Assembly: GCA_956465555.1 (NCBI GenBank)
Contig: OY101130.1
Span: forward strand, 1 to 64,000
From: Nitzschia sp. pyKryTriq1
Lineage: Eukaryota > Bacillariophyta > Bacillariophyceae > Bacillariales > Bacillariaceae
Reading direction: 5' to 3'
Length of the DNA: 64,000 bases
The position numbers and the translations under genes are program-made. The notes below the pieces were generated by a model, which was not told the origin of the DNA, did not search any database, and saw only the letters and a program-made list of their open reading frames with translations. Shown here one piece after another: positions 22,070 to 31,869 of this stretch. How positions within the stretch are numbered: position 1 is the first letter of the stretch; every line of letters begins with the position of its first letter.

Positions 22070-22573
22070 ATGACTATCAACACCAGCAACTCTTCTTCGA
22101 CAAGACGTCGTTCCTCCTCGAGCAAACGAAGTAGCTTGAGTCCTGGGCCTACACCGACGCGACGACGAAGTCGTAGTGTGCAGCGACGAGGTCGTTCCGT
22201 GATTCGACGCGAACACCATGCGGAACGACAATTGACTCCAGCGCCCTTTCGCGTGGCTGGAATGGGAGGATCGAGACGTCGACCCCATGCTGCTACTGTT
22301 GTGAGCGTGAGCGGCAATGTGCATGTTGGAAGTGGTGGTGCTCATGTACTCGCAGGAGGGGTGTCTCGAGATGATGAAACGACTTCGACAGCGTCTTCTT
22401 CGGTATCGTCTTCGCGGCACAATCGTATTTGTTACGGATCGCCTTTGGCAGAACAAGAAGAAGAAGAGGAGGAGGCATATGACAGTTGGACATTGACGCC
22501 TCAAACCAGTCAGAGCAGCAGCCACAGTCACGGTACTGGTGGAGCGACGGGTCTCTATTCACATTCTCCGTAA
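22070..22573 (+). CDS. Hypothetical Arg/Ser-rich protein
   Basis: A 167-aa ORF with ATG in a reasonable context (AGTCATGAC). The N-terminal 50 residues are rich in SSSTRRRSSSSKRSS-type Arg/Ser, resembling disordered nuclear or RNA-associated segments. The rest is Gly/Ser-rich with an acidic run of Glu before AYDSWTLTP. No folded domain is visible. Codon usage and a CA-rich leader (22000-22065) resemble neighbouring genes. It could be a real small gene, but there is no homology-type evidence. Confidence 0.4.
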   Translation: MTINTSNSSSTRRRSSSSKRSSLSPGPTPTRRRSRSVQRRGRSVIRREHHAERQLTPAPFRVAGMGGSRRRPHAATVVSVSGNVHVGSGGAHVLAGGVSRDDETTSTASSSVSSSRHNRICYGSPLAEQEEEEEEAYDSWTLTPQTSQSSSHSHGTGGATGLYSHSP

Positions 22574-23748
22574 ACGAAAACAGCAATGTTGGGTGGGGGA
22601 GAGATGAGTGCTCGGCTAGGGCTTGCTCTCATACAATACAGGGCGTTCATCTTCGAATGTTGGACTAGCTTCTTTTATTGGGCGTTTGCCTGCTTGCATG
22701 CTCATGTACAGTATTACCAATACTGCATACAAAATACAACATACAACATACTGCGCTCGAAAGACGATCATGGATTATTATTATTAATATTATTAGAGGG
22801 TCAGTTGTATATGGACCGGTGTATACTACTATAGACATGGAAGACACCGTATCGGATCGGAGGTTTAGTCGAATCAGACGAAGTCGAAGAATTTGGAGGG
22901 GAATCTTGTAGTTGTTGTTGTTGTTGTTTTCAATCTCCAGTTGTATTGAGCTTGCTTAGCGTAGGATATCAATCCCGACAGAGGCTCGCCACCACCTAGC
23001 CTTGTCTGGTTGGACTAGTATTCTACTACTAGCTAGCTAGCTACTAGTAGAGTAGAAAGCGAACCACTCTCTACTACTACTTAGTAGTAGTAGTAGTAGC
23101 TAGCGATGGATCCAGTCTACTCAACTAGTAGCTCTACTACTAGTAGTAGATAGTAGAATGGATCTATCCATTTCCAACAATCTCCTACGAGGACATTTTA
23201 TTGTTGCATATTGTAGCCTATGATGATTCAGTGGTGGTACTTTATAATACTAATACATACTACTACTAGTATTAGAGGAGTTTGCGTTCGAACCTTCGCA
23301 TCGTACCCTTCTCCTCTACACTATCCAAGAGCTACTCTAATAGTAGAGTACTACGTAGAGGATTCAGCACAATGCACCTCTACTAGCTAGCTGATGTTTG
23401 CTCTTTCTTAGATGTTTGCTCTTTCTTAGATGTCTGCTCTTTCTTAGATCAGTGCTATGTTCAGTACTACTAGTTGTCGTTTGCAATATATCAGCTACTA
23501 CTAGTAGCTACAACTAGTAGTAGTACGAGAGTAGCGTCGCATATATCGATTAGAATTCTTGAGTAATACTAAAAGAATGACTCTGGCTATGCAACAACAT
23601 GAAATTCCTATGATGGTCGCCTGTTTTAGTAGAACTAGAAGTACCGACCAGTATTACGGATTGGATCATCATTGCTTGGTCCTCAAGGCATGATGATGAT
23701 CATCATGAACGAATCAATAAAGGTAATCCAAGACGCCACTCGCTGCTG
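22574..23748. other. Intergenic, CTA/TAG-rich, with an 18-bp triple repeat
   Basis: No gene seen. From about 22990 to 23560 the sequence is dominated by CTACTA, TAGTAG and CTAGCTAG palindromic runs with stops in every frame. Three tandem copies of an 18-bp unit containing GCTCTTTCTTA lie at 23394-23448. Confidence 0.6.
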
Positions 23749-25563
23749 CTATAGCGACACCATATTCGTAGCATGCTCTTCCCAAGAAAAGTGCTGATGA
23801 TGATCTTGATTCTCATGAAAGGCAGTGGGGGTAGGAGATGCTTCCACCAGTACACTATTACTACCAAGGACACTGTCGTTCTTGTTGGAAGGATGACCAG
23901 CAACATCCTTGAGTAGTAGTACTTCACCATAAAGAGGACGAGGTACCATGGCTCGTGGAAGCGTTGACACTGCAGAAGGACCTTCGGACGCGTTGTTGTT
24001 CCGGAGAGTACAGGTAGTAGTCGTACAGGCATTTGTGCCATCGGCGGCCCCAGTACGAATACTAGCTGCAGGATCGTTGTTCAACGTCAAGGCACTAATA
24101 ACCTCATCATCCCCATCTTCTTCGTGATCCGAGAGGAACTCAAACAAGAGATCTCCCAAACACCTGTTGTTATTGTCGCTAGATTGTTCCTGCGAATGTT
24201 CTTTGGGATCACTGCTTGTTGGTTTCGACGTCTGCCCTGTCGCTCGATGAGTACTGATGCCTGCTTTCAACGTCGTGTCAGCCTTGCTGGTGACGTTATC
24301 CCGTTCGTCATCGCTTTCGGGAACCATGCCCATCAAGGGACGTGGAGTCGTCGAAGAGTTGTTGGTCCACGACGAATATTCATCATTTCCTTGGCTAAAG
24401 TTCCTTGCCGGTGGTATCGTCGTTGTTGTTGGGGAGGATGAATGCTCGTAGCATTGCCGCGGCGGGTGGTGAAAGCTCGATGCGGGCGATACTATCATCA
24501 TGGGAGAGGGTTCATGCTGCTGCTGATAATGATGATGATAGGAGACGTGCTGCTGAGGAGTAAGATGGTACTGATGATCATGCGAATGGCAGTGCGCTTG
24601 AGCAGGTACTGCAGGAGTGTAGACATAGTAGACATAGGTCACCCGACCTGGAGGAGACGATGCTAGAGGAAGTAGCGGTCTTTGCTGATGGTGATCATGA
24701 TAGTACACAGGCGTGGGCGTGCCAGCACCAGTAGAAGTTGGCAAAGGAGAAACGCTACTCATGACGGCACGAGCTTCTTGATAGGGTGGAAGAGGAGGAT
24801 GGTGATAATGGAATTGTTGAGGCGTCTCTGTTGTAGTTCCTGTGAGTGTACCCAACATATTTCCCTCGCGTTGTTTGCTATCAAAGTCAGACGACGGACC
24901 TCCTCGAAAAAGCGATGGTTCGGGGCTCACCGCCGGGGCTAAGCTCCTCGTATCATAATGCTGATGTTCTCTATGGTTCTCATGTTGATCTTGGCTTCCC
25001 TTCTTCTTGATTGTACTAGTGCTCGTCGTTTTGGGTTGATCTCGTTTTAGCCGTCGCATCGAATGGCAACGTGTAGGATCGTGTCGTAAAAAGTCTGGGT
25101 GGCGATATCCACCTTCGAAAGGTCCCTTAATGATACGATCGAAACCATAATGGTTCAATTGACGTTGAAAGCTTCGATACTTGGTCTGCGTGAAATATCT
25201 AGGAAGTATTTGTTCCGTAAATAGCGTTCGATGTTGGACACGAAAACTCTTGCCGTCGGGACTCCAAGAAACCATATGTGTGCATTCTTCTCGATGAGCA
25301 CCTTGAAGCATCTCATGAAGCTTGATTGGGAACTTGATATCGCCCCGAGGATTAAAAATGTCATCGGTGGTTTTGGGTTCGCAATTGTCGGGAACAGCAA
25401 CACCTGGAGCAGCCGCATCATGATGATCGTCCTTGGGGCGGGAACAGCCTGCTGCTTGGGAGGCCGTTCCCGTTTCGAGATCAGCTGAGACTGTTCGATT
25501 AATAAGAGACGCACCACTTGCCATCATCGCCTCCGATATACCATCATTGTTAGCTTTCATCAT
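23749..25563 (-). CDS. Heat shock factor family transcription factor
   Basis: 604 aa, single exon. An HSF-type winged-helix DNA-binding domain spans about residues 75-165: it starts KFPIKLHEMLQ, contains VSWSPDGKSFRV, the recognition helix TKYRSFQRQLNHYGF, and the wing ending YRHPDFLRHDP. It is expected to bind DNA in the nucleus. The following 400 residues are low-complexity (His, Gln, Pro, Ser, Thr) with an acidic DHEEDGDDE patch near residue 475, which may be an activation region. I do not see a clear heptad oligomerisation repeat next to the DNA-binding domain. HSF families are strongly expanded in diatoms, so the target may not be heat-shock genes. Start: first of two consecutive ATG codons. 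Confidence 0.92.
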   Translation of the reverse strand: MMKANNDGISEAMMASGASLINRTVSADLETGTASQAAGCSRPKDDHHDAAAPGVAVPDNCEPKTTDDIFNPRGDIKFPIKLHEMLQGAHREECTHMVSWSPDGKSFRVQHRTLFTEQILPRYFTQTKYRSFQRQLNHYGFDRIIKGPFEGGYRHPDFLRHDPTRCHSMRRLKRDQPKTTSTSTIKKKGSQDQHENHREHQHYDTRSLAPAVSPEPSLFRGGPSSDFDSKQREGNMLGTLTGTTTETPQQFHYHHPPLPPYQEARAVMSSVSPLPTSTGAGTPTPVYYHDHHQQRPLLPLASSPPGRVTYVYYVYTPAVPAQAHCHSHDHQYHLTPQQHVSYHHHYQQQHEPSPMMIVSPASSFHHPPRQCYEHSSSPTTTTIPPARNFSQGNDEYSSWTNNSSTTPRPLMGMVPESDDERDNVTSKADTTLKAGISTHRATGQTSKPTSSDPKEHSQEQSSDNNNRCLGDLLFEFLSDHEEDGDDEVISALTLNNDPAASIRTGAADGTNACTTTTCTLRNNNASEGPSAVSTLPRAMVPRPLYGEVLLLKDVAGHPSNKNDSVLGSNSVLVEASPTPTAFHENQDHHQHFSWEEHATNMVSL

Positions 25564-26758
25564 CTTGCTGTTTGTGGATCATGGTGAAACGAAAATGTGC
25601 ATAGTGATCTCTCATCCGGCATACAGTTCGTACGCGCGATGGGCGGGACACATCGTCACACAAGGAGTACAGTACAATGTACCAGGTACTGTGTACGGTA
25701 CCGGTACTGGTAAATGATGCGATGGGACCAACTATGGTGATGGATCTCATACCTGCTGTACGTCCCTCTGTTTGATGGATGTGCACGTGTACTCATGGTG
25801 TATGTTCTTTTGGACTCCGGTGGTAGGTAGTACGTGTATCCATTTTTGGATCTTGTGTCTCGTTGTATATGCCCGTCGTCATCACTGTTCCACAAGTTGT
25901 TAATAAAGCACGTGTGTGTGTGTCGCGCCATTTCATTTGTTGGCATTTTCCTATAACATGTTGTTTGTCTTCGTAAGTAAAAGTCGGCTATTTCCTAACC
26001 GTTGGCATCACGCAATTCCGTTGTTTAGGCTGAGATTACGTACCTTTTGTGAATCAGAAAGAGCACACATGTAAAATGTTTTGGCAGCACGCTTCGTCCG
26101 CATAAGTTATCGGATAGCATCGTGAGATCTCGACTCGTGGTTTCAAGTACAAGGATCAATGCTGCTTGAGCAGTAATGCATGAAAGAACAATGGCGCTTT
26201 GTCCTCAATCTGACCTTCATGTAGAAGGGCATGATCGTCTAGCAAAATAGTTCGGACATTCTACGCGCACATGTACCAGAGTCTACGTGTGACGTCAGCT
26301 TTTGGGCTATATTAGTACCCAGGGTACATATCCACCTTAAGGAACTCTCGGCCCAGGAAGCTTCTCTATCATCCATCTGGTGGCGCTGCGTGGCCGAGCA
26401 ATAATGTTGACCAAGCGAGCGAGCGGAAAGATCTGATTTCAGACCCTCGAGTTGACCTTGGAATGATTAGTTACGTTGAAGGTATCTATTGTTGCACATC
26501 ATCCCCTCGGGGGTTACTTTGAATGATCTTTCCTCCGTCGTCTCCACCAATCATTGCCGTCCATTCCTTTTTCAGAGAGACGGTCAGTCAGTGAACCTTT
26601 TCCGAGCGATCTTTTCAACGCAACGAAAACAACGGAACAGCGAGCAATCAAAGGAGCGATATCATCACAACAACAACAACACTCCCTCAGCGTCTGTCGT
26701 TGAAGTTATAATTGTTGCTTCTACTCTACTGTTCTTTACTTGACTTTATTCGTCCATC
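25564..26758. promoter_or_regulatory. Shared upstream region of HSF and cysteine synthase
   Basis: The two genes are divergent here, so these 1.2 kb should hold both promoters. Seen: a GTACCGGTACTGG palindrome cluster at 25680-25710, a GTGTGTGTGTG tract at 25912-25922, and a CAACAACAACAAC leader at 26668-26680 just before the cysteine synthase ATG. No ORF in it looks real. Confidence 0.45.
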
Positions 26759-27868
26759 ATGAAGTTCTCGTCTGCTGCTCTCTTGTTGGCCTCTGCTGTC
26801 AGCGTTGCTAACGCCTTTGTGGTGCCTCTTGGTTCTACTACTAGCGGTACTACTAGTACTAGTACTACCAGCAGCAGTGCCCTCCATGCCGAACGCCCCA
26901 AGATTGCGGAAAATGTACTGGAGTTGATTGGGCATACTCCCTTGGTCAAACTCAGTGATCGTATTGCTCCCGCCGGAGGTGCCGAGATTGTGTGCAAGCT
27001 CGAATCGTTCAATCCGGCCAATTCCGTCAAGGATCGTATCGCCTTGAGTATGATTACGCAAGCAGAAGAACGAGGCGATATCACTCCCGGAAAGACCGTT
27101 CTCGTCGAACCCACCAGTGGCAATACCGGTATTGGATTGGCCATGGTCGCCGCTTCCAAGGGATATGATTTGATTTTGACCATGCCGGAAAGTATGAGTA
27201 TGGAACGTCGCGTCTTGCTCAAGGCGTTTGGAGCCAAGTTGGTTTTGACTCCGGCCGCCAAGGGCATGGGAGGGGCGATCGCCAAGGCGGAAGAAATCGC
27301 CACGACGCAAGGTGGATTCTTGTTGCAACAATTCAACAATCCCGATAATCCCAAAGTGCATCGCGAGACGACTGGACCGGAAATTTGGGCCGATACCGAT
27401 GGCAAGGTCGATATTTTGGTCGGCGGCGTGGGAACCGGAGGTACCTTGACCGGCTGCGGGCAGTACCTCAAGCCTCTCAATCCCTCTCTTCAGCTCGTCG
27501 CAGTGGAGCCCGTTGAGTCGCCCGTCTTGAGCGGAGGGAAGCCCGGTCCTCACAAAATTCAAGGTATTGGTGCCGGTTTCATTCCCGGCAATGCCGACAC
27601 GTCCCTTTTGGACGAGGTCATTCAAATTAGTGGGGAAGATGCCATGGCCATGGCCCGGGACATGGCAACCAAAGAAGGCATCTTTTGTGGCATTAGTTCG
27701 GGTGCCGCCGTCTTGGCGGCCGTTCAAGTGGCGTCTCGTCCCGAAAACAAAGGCAAGCGCATCGTCGCAATTATTCCCTCCTTTGGAGAACGATACCTCT
27801 CGACGGCCTTGTTCCAAAACTTGTGGGATGAGGCAACCAACATGAAGGCGGAATCTATTGAAGCTTAA
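26759..27868 (+). CDS. cysK: Cysteine synthase (O-acetylserine thiol lyase), plastid-targeted
   Basis: 369 aa. It makes cysteine from O-acetylserine and sulfide with pyridoxal phosphate. PLP lysine K91 is in NSVKDRIA, the substrate loop TSGNTG at 119-124, the phosphate-binding GVGTGGTL at 223-230, [11 protein letters not shown] near 264, and GISSGAA near 321. Residues 1-19 form a signal peptide and Phe20 follows (VANA/FVVP), then about 25 Ser/Thr-rich residues: the bipartite presequence with Phe at +1 seen in diatom plastid proteins. Mature enzyme starts near HAERPKIA. Single exon, TAA stop. The family assignment is firm; plastid location is inferred from the presequence. Confidence 0.96.
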   Translation: MKFSSAALLLASAVSVANAFVVPLGSTTSGTTSTSTTSSSALHAERPKIAENVLELIGHTPLVKLSDRIAPAGGAEIVCKLESFNPANSVKDRIALSMITQAEERGDITPGKTVLVEPTSGNTGIGLAMVAASKGYDLILTMPESMSMERRVLLKAFGAKLVLTPAAKGMGGAIAKAEEIATTQGGFLLQQFNNPDNPKVHRETTGPEIWADTDGKVDILVGGVGTGGTLTGCGQYLKPLNPSLQLVAVEPVESPVLSGGKPGPHKIQGIGAGFIPGNADTSLLDEVIQISGEDAMAMARDMATKEGIFCGISSGAAVLAAVQVASRPENKGKRIVAIIPSFGERYLSTALFQNLWDEATNMKAESIEA

Positions 27869-29272
27869 ATATAAATATGTTATACGGTATATTATTGCAT
27901 GGTATCCATCTAGCGGAAAGGATTGAAATTGAAATTGAAATTAAATCCAATGAAAGCAATTCCATGAATCATCATCAATGGGCAGTACTAATAACAATGA
28001 CAACCTGTTCATTCCTTCACGTCTGTTGAAATATCTCTGACTCTTCCTACTCTCGGGGACTAACTCTGTACCCCAGTAGGTCTGTTGATAATACAGTAAT
28101 AGCAGTTGACTAACTGGACTCGAGTCTTACTCAATTCGTGCTATCAATTATTATGAGACGACGAACTATCCTTTCGTCTCTCTCTCTTCTAAAACTAATC
28201 GTGGTTCGAGATCTTGCTCGACACCACTCAACCATATATAATAGGATCCGTACAGTACTGCTTCTACAGCATGCTACTGTTAGATCTTCCCGTCTTCCAA
28301 GACTAACCAAGAGCAACTTGCCAGTACTCAAGCCTCCACGTCCACGTACATCATCACGTATTTACATACTTATACATTCTCGTTATTCTTTGACTGAAAG
28401 ACTACTAGTAGACAGTTCGGTACGAAGCTGCATGCTCTACTACTCTAACCGTACTACTACGACAGTGCACTTTTACGCTGCTTTAGCTTAGCTTACTACT
28501 TCTAGTAGTACTACAACTACCGGTAGCTAGGTCGACGACGACCAAGAACGTGGTGGGCCGCCACGTGTTGAGTGCTTCAAATACTTATTCGAGCTACTAC
28601 TAGTAGATGATTCATTTACCCGACAGTAGAAGGTACACCTGTATATGTAGATACTACTAGCCGAGGATGATGAATCGATACAAGTAGTACCAGTCGTCTC
28701 TACTACTACAGTTAGAAGAACAAGATGCTTGTGCCCGCGATGAAATAGTCGATGGATTTGCTGGCGCGCGCACGCAAGACTTGGATTTTCTGGCGCGCGC
28801 CCGCCAGACTGGAGAAGAGTTGGGGTGTTGATGTCACGTTCCGTAACAGATCCAACAATGAATCGTCGTCGAAAAGACAAAAACGACACCGTCATCAACT
28901 CGGATGAGTCGGAAATCCCTACGTATCTCCATCTTTCATTCGCGCAGTACACACGCTACGTGGAACTTTGTGGAAAAAGCATCCATCACAAAACATCCAA
29001 GTACAGTATCCTTGCCAGCAGCACTGGTTGTCTCTACACTACAGTACTGCTTGAGAACAGTAGTAGATGAGTCGTCGTCCTCGTCTTGTAGATTTCATGT
29101 CATGAGCCGATGCTAAAGTGATTCACCAACACGCTCCTGCGGACAGGAAATGGTGAATATATCTACTACTACTAGTATCGAAGATGTGGAGGAAGCAGTA
29201 TACCATCATGTACCATTATTAATAAGACCGTTGGAGGCGATGAAGCGATGACAGCGCATTATGATGATCTAT
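27869..29272. other. Intergenic without a supported gene
   Basis: It lies between convergent genes and contains repeated TTGAAATTGAAATT (about 27925-27945), CTAGTAG/TACTAC clusters (28380-28520, 28590-28700, 29160-29180) and two CTGGCGCGCGC blocks at about 28760 and 28790 flanking ACTTGGATTTT. Short frames here have no recognisable content. Confidence 0.5.
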
Positions 29273-31015
29273 CTATCCATTTCCCTTCTCGCCTTGCTCA
29301 GTGGCAACCATTTCACACAATCGACACTCCCAAGTCTTGCCAGCCAAGTGACGACTCTTTTCAAACTTCTCACTTTGCTTCTTATATTGCGGAGAGCCCC
29401 AAACTTGAAATTCTTTCAATCTCGAACTTGCCAGGGACGGCCATCCGGTGTCATCCTCAATTGAGCCTGGCAAGATTGCCATCCACGTTCTCGAATCCAA
29501 CAGGTGTTGACTCCAGTCGTAGCCAATCTCCGCTCGAGTAAGATAAAACTGCTCGACGAACTTGGGTAGTAATGGCTTCTTCTTCCATTCGAAATATTCC
29601 AAATAAGCCGTATGGTTTTGATCCAAGTAACTCAAATAGTCTGCAAGCTCCTGAGCGTTGCTAAAGTCGTGGCAATCGATGTACGAATGAACGCCGGGTG
29701 CAATCTCTTTGGCATTGAAGGGGCCACAATATACCATGAGCGTCCTCGAGAGGAAGCCTTCATAGAACTTCTCAGTAATATATCCGTCTACAATTTTGTT
29801 CTCGAATTCAAAGCTGAACTTGTAGATGGAACCCAAAAGGATCTTTTGAAGAAATTGCATAGGTTTTCCGGCTGACCAACGATTCCACGTTTTAGACTTT
29901 CTGTTTGGGTCCAACTGAGTTACTAGGCTTTGTTGACAATATGTTTGCTCGGCTGGAAAGCAATGCGTCAGGCTAATGTTGATGTGGCGTGCTAAGTTGG
30001 TGGACCCATTTTTTAGTATTTCTTGATTTCGAATCCAAGTGGAACCACTGTAATTGATGACACCTGGAAACCTTGATGCAAGTTCCCACATCCAATATCC
30101 ACGAATGTAGTGTCCATCATTCTGATCCGGATTGGGGGCAGGGTTGATGGAATCTGTGCTAAGCCCGTACTTTTTAATAGAACTGAAATAACCCCATTGG
30201 TTCGGCGAGCCAACGGATGCGACCGCACCACGAAGGCAGCTATCGGGCTCCAAACAAAAAGTGGGCATGTTGTACCATCCGGAAGTAGGTGGAATCGAAA
30301 GTGGTGCCATGGATACCGAAATATTCACTTCGGGTGTCGTTGCGAGAGCAATCTTGTAATCGAACTTGTTACAGACATCGGGAGGTAAGTCTCGACAGGG
30401 TGGTGCCTCGAAAATGGAGACCAGTCCCAGTTTTTGGCGGGGGTTCTTCTTCTTCTGGATCTGCTCATCAATTGAGTGGTTGGTGGTTGTTTTGATTCCG
30501 GTGGTAAAGTAGACAACATCGGCAGTAAAGCGGTCCCGCGACGCGAAAGATCGATAGCACTCGAAATTGGTGTCCTTGCCGCACTCAATTCTCCTTTTTT
30601 CAGGCCAAGCCCCCTTCCTGTCGTGCGGAAGCAAAGTGACGACGGAACGTCCGCCGACTGCCGCCGGCGGGCCTTGATAGTAGCTTTCCTGGATATTTTG
30701 CCCGAGGGGGCCACGGAAGAAGTGGGACAACGAGGCTCTTGCAAGAAGAAAAACAACAACCGGTGCTACGCATAGTTTCGCCTTTCTAGCAGTGGCATGC
30801 TGATGTTCTTGTTGTTCTGCTACCTTCTTCTTGCTGATGGTGCGGTGCTGATGGGCGTCCTCCTTCTTGCTGCTTGTCGTCCTTGTTGCTTCTTCTTGTC
30901 TCGCTTCGTCTGCTCTTGTTGCTGTTGATGCTGGGGTCGTGGCGTTCTCACCGGCATCACCAGTCGAGAAGGTTTCGGATGGTATGTTGCTGCTGTTGGT
31001 GGGCCTCCTCATCAT
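29273..31015 (-). CDS. GT10 family fucosyltransferase (type II membrane protein)
   Basis: 580 aa, single exon. A basic, low-complexity cytosolic N-terminus of about 78 residues is followed by a membrane anchor (LCVAPVVVFLLARASL, about 80-97) and a lumenal catalytic region. The GT10 hallmark is KFSFEFENKIVDGYITEKFYEG (about residues 405-428), where YITEK is the GDP-fucose-binding motif, then RTLMVYCGP. NYS, NGS, NIS and NHT sequons suggest N-glycosylation. It is expected to transfer fucose from GDP-fucose in the Golgi to glycans, probably with alpha-1,3 linkage as in other GT10 members; acceptor unknown. Two ATG codons in tandem at the start. Confidence 0.9.
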   Translation of the reverse strand: MMRRPTNSSNIPSETFSTGDAGENATTPASTATRADEARQEEATRTTSSKKEDAHQHRTISKKKVAEQQEHQHATARKAKLCVAPVVVFLLARASLSHFFRGPLGQNIQESYYQGPPAAVGGRSVVTLLPHDRKGAWPEKRRIECGKDTNFECYRSFASRDRFTADVVYFTTGIKTTTNHSIDEQIQKKKNPRQKLGLVSIFEAPPCRDLPPDVCNKFDYKIALATTPEVNISVSMAPLSIPPTSGWYNMPTFCLEPDSCLRGAVASVGSPNQWGYFSSIKKYGLSTDSINPAPNPDQNDGHYIRGYWMWELASRFPGVINYSGSTWIRNQEILKNGSTNLARHINISLTHCFPAEQTYCQQSLVTQLDPNRKSKTWNRWSAGKPMQFLQKILLGSIYKFSFEFENKIVDGYITEKFYEGFLSRTLMVYCGPFNAKEIAPGVHSYIDCHDFSNAQELADYLSYLDQNHTAYLEYFEWKKKPLLPKFVEQFYLTRAEIGYDWSQHLLDSRTWMAILPGSIEDDTGWPSLASSRLKEFQVWGSPQYKKQSEKFEKSRHLAGKTWECRLCEMVATEQGEKGNG

Positions 31016-31869
31016 GATGATGGTGGTGGTCGTGCTGGTGTTTCTCCTATTCCTGCTGTTTGTTTTGTGGTGGTGGTGGTCGTGCTGGTGTTTCTCCTAT
31101 TCCTGCTGTGTGTTTTGTGGTCTGCCTCTGCCGCTTATTGCTGCTGCTTTTTTACTATGCGTTCCGTCCACGTCCTCGCTTTGTCTTTTTTAGTACATTG
31201 GATGCTGGACCTGGCTGTACCTGCCTGGTGGTACTATACCGGTACCGGTATGACGACGAGGTGTCGTCGTTGTTGTGGAAATTCAAGATCATACCGGTAT
31301 GAGGAACAAGGTAGGAATACATTACCAGCCCATTTCAGTTCAAATTTACGTAGAACCGACAGTTGAGGTCCAAGTGACGTCAAGACAATTCGTACAGTCT
31401 CTTCACTCTACCTGATAGTCGACGAGCGATCGCACGCCAACGCCTCAGTTGATCACACAACCAATGACAAGACGATGATTCCTCGCACATACCGGTACCA
31501 GGTACCGGGTACGATCATAACGTTTTTATTGTCGCTCGCCGCCCCCGCCTTTCCCTCCAACGTTATCCTACCGTTGAAGAGGCGCCAGCCACCATAAATC
31601 AGTCATTCGCTCCACCGTCAACCGGGCGGCTACGTGGAACGTTTTGGAGGCATCCAAATCCACATCACAAAAATCAAAAACATCCTATTGTACCGGTATA
31701 TCTTTCTTGACGACCATGGCGCATGGCGCAACGGCGAGTACCAGTACTTGTACTTTTAGCCGCCAAGACCGTTTACAAACACCGCATCAACAGTAACCTT
31801 CACAACGAACAACATTCCCATCCAACACACCGGAGGAGCTAGAATCGGCCCTGTCTGTGCTCGATCACG
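31016..31869. promoter_or_regulatory. Divergent intergenic region with ACCGGTA palindromes
   Basis: It separates the fucosyltransferase (minus) and the membrane-protein gene (plus). It includes an imperfect direct repeat of GGTGGTCGTGCTGGTGTTTC (about 31025 and 31074) and several TACCGGTA or GGTACC palindromes (31240-31250, 31490-31510, 31693). No convincing gene. Confidence 0.4.

Noticed and set aside
26726-27817. 363-codon antisense frame opposite cysteine synthase
   Set aside because: Shadow of a conserved enzyme gene with strong codon bias; no domain on this strand.
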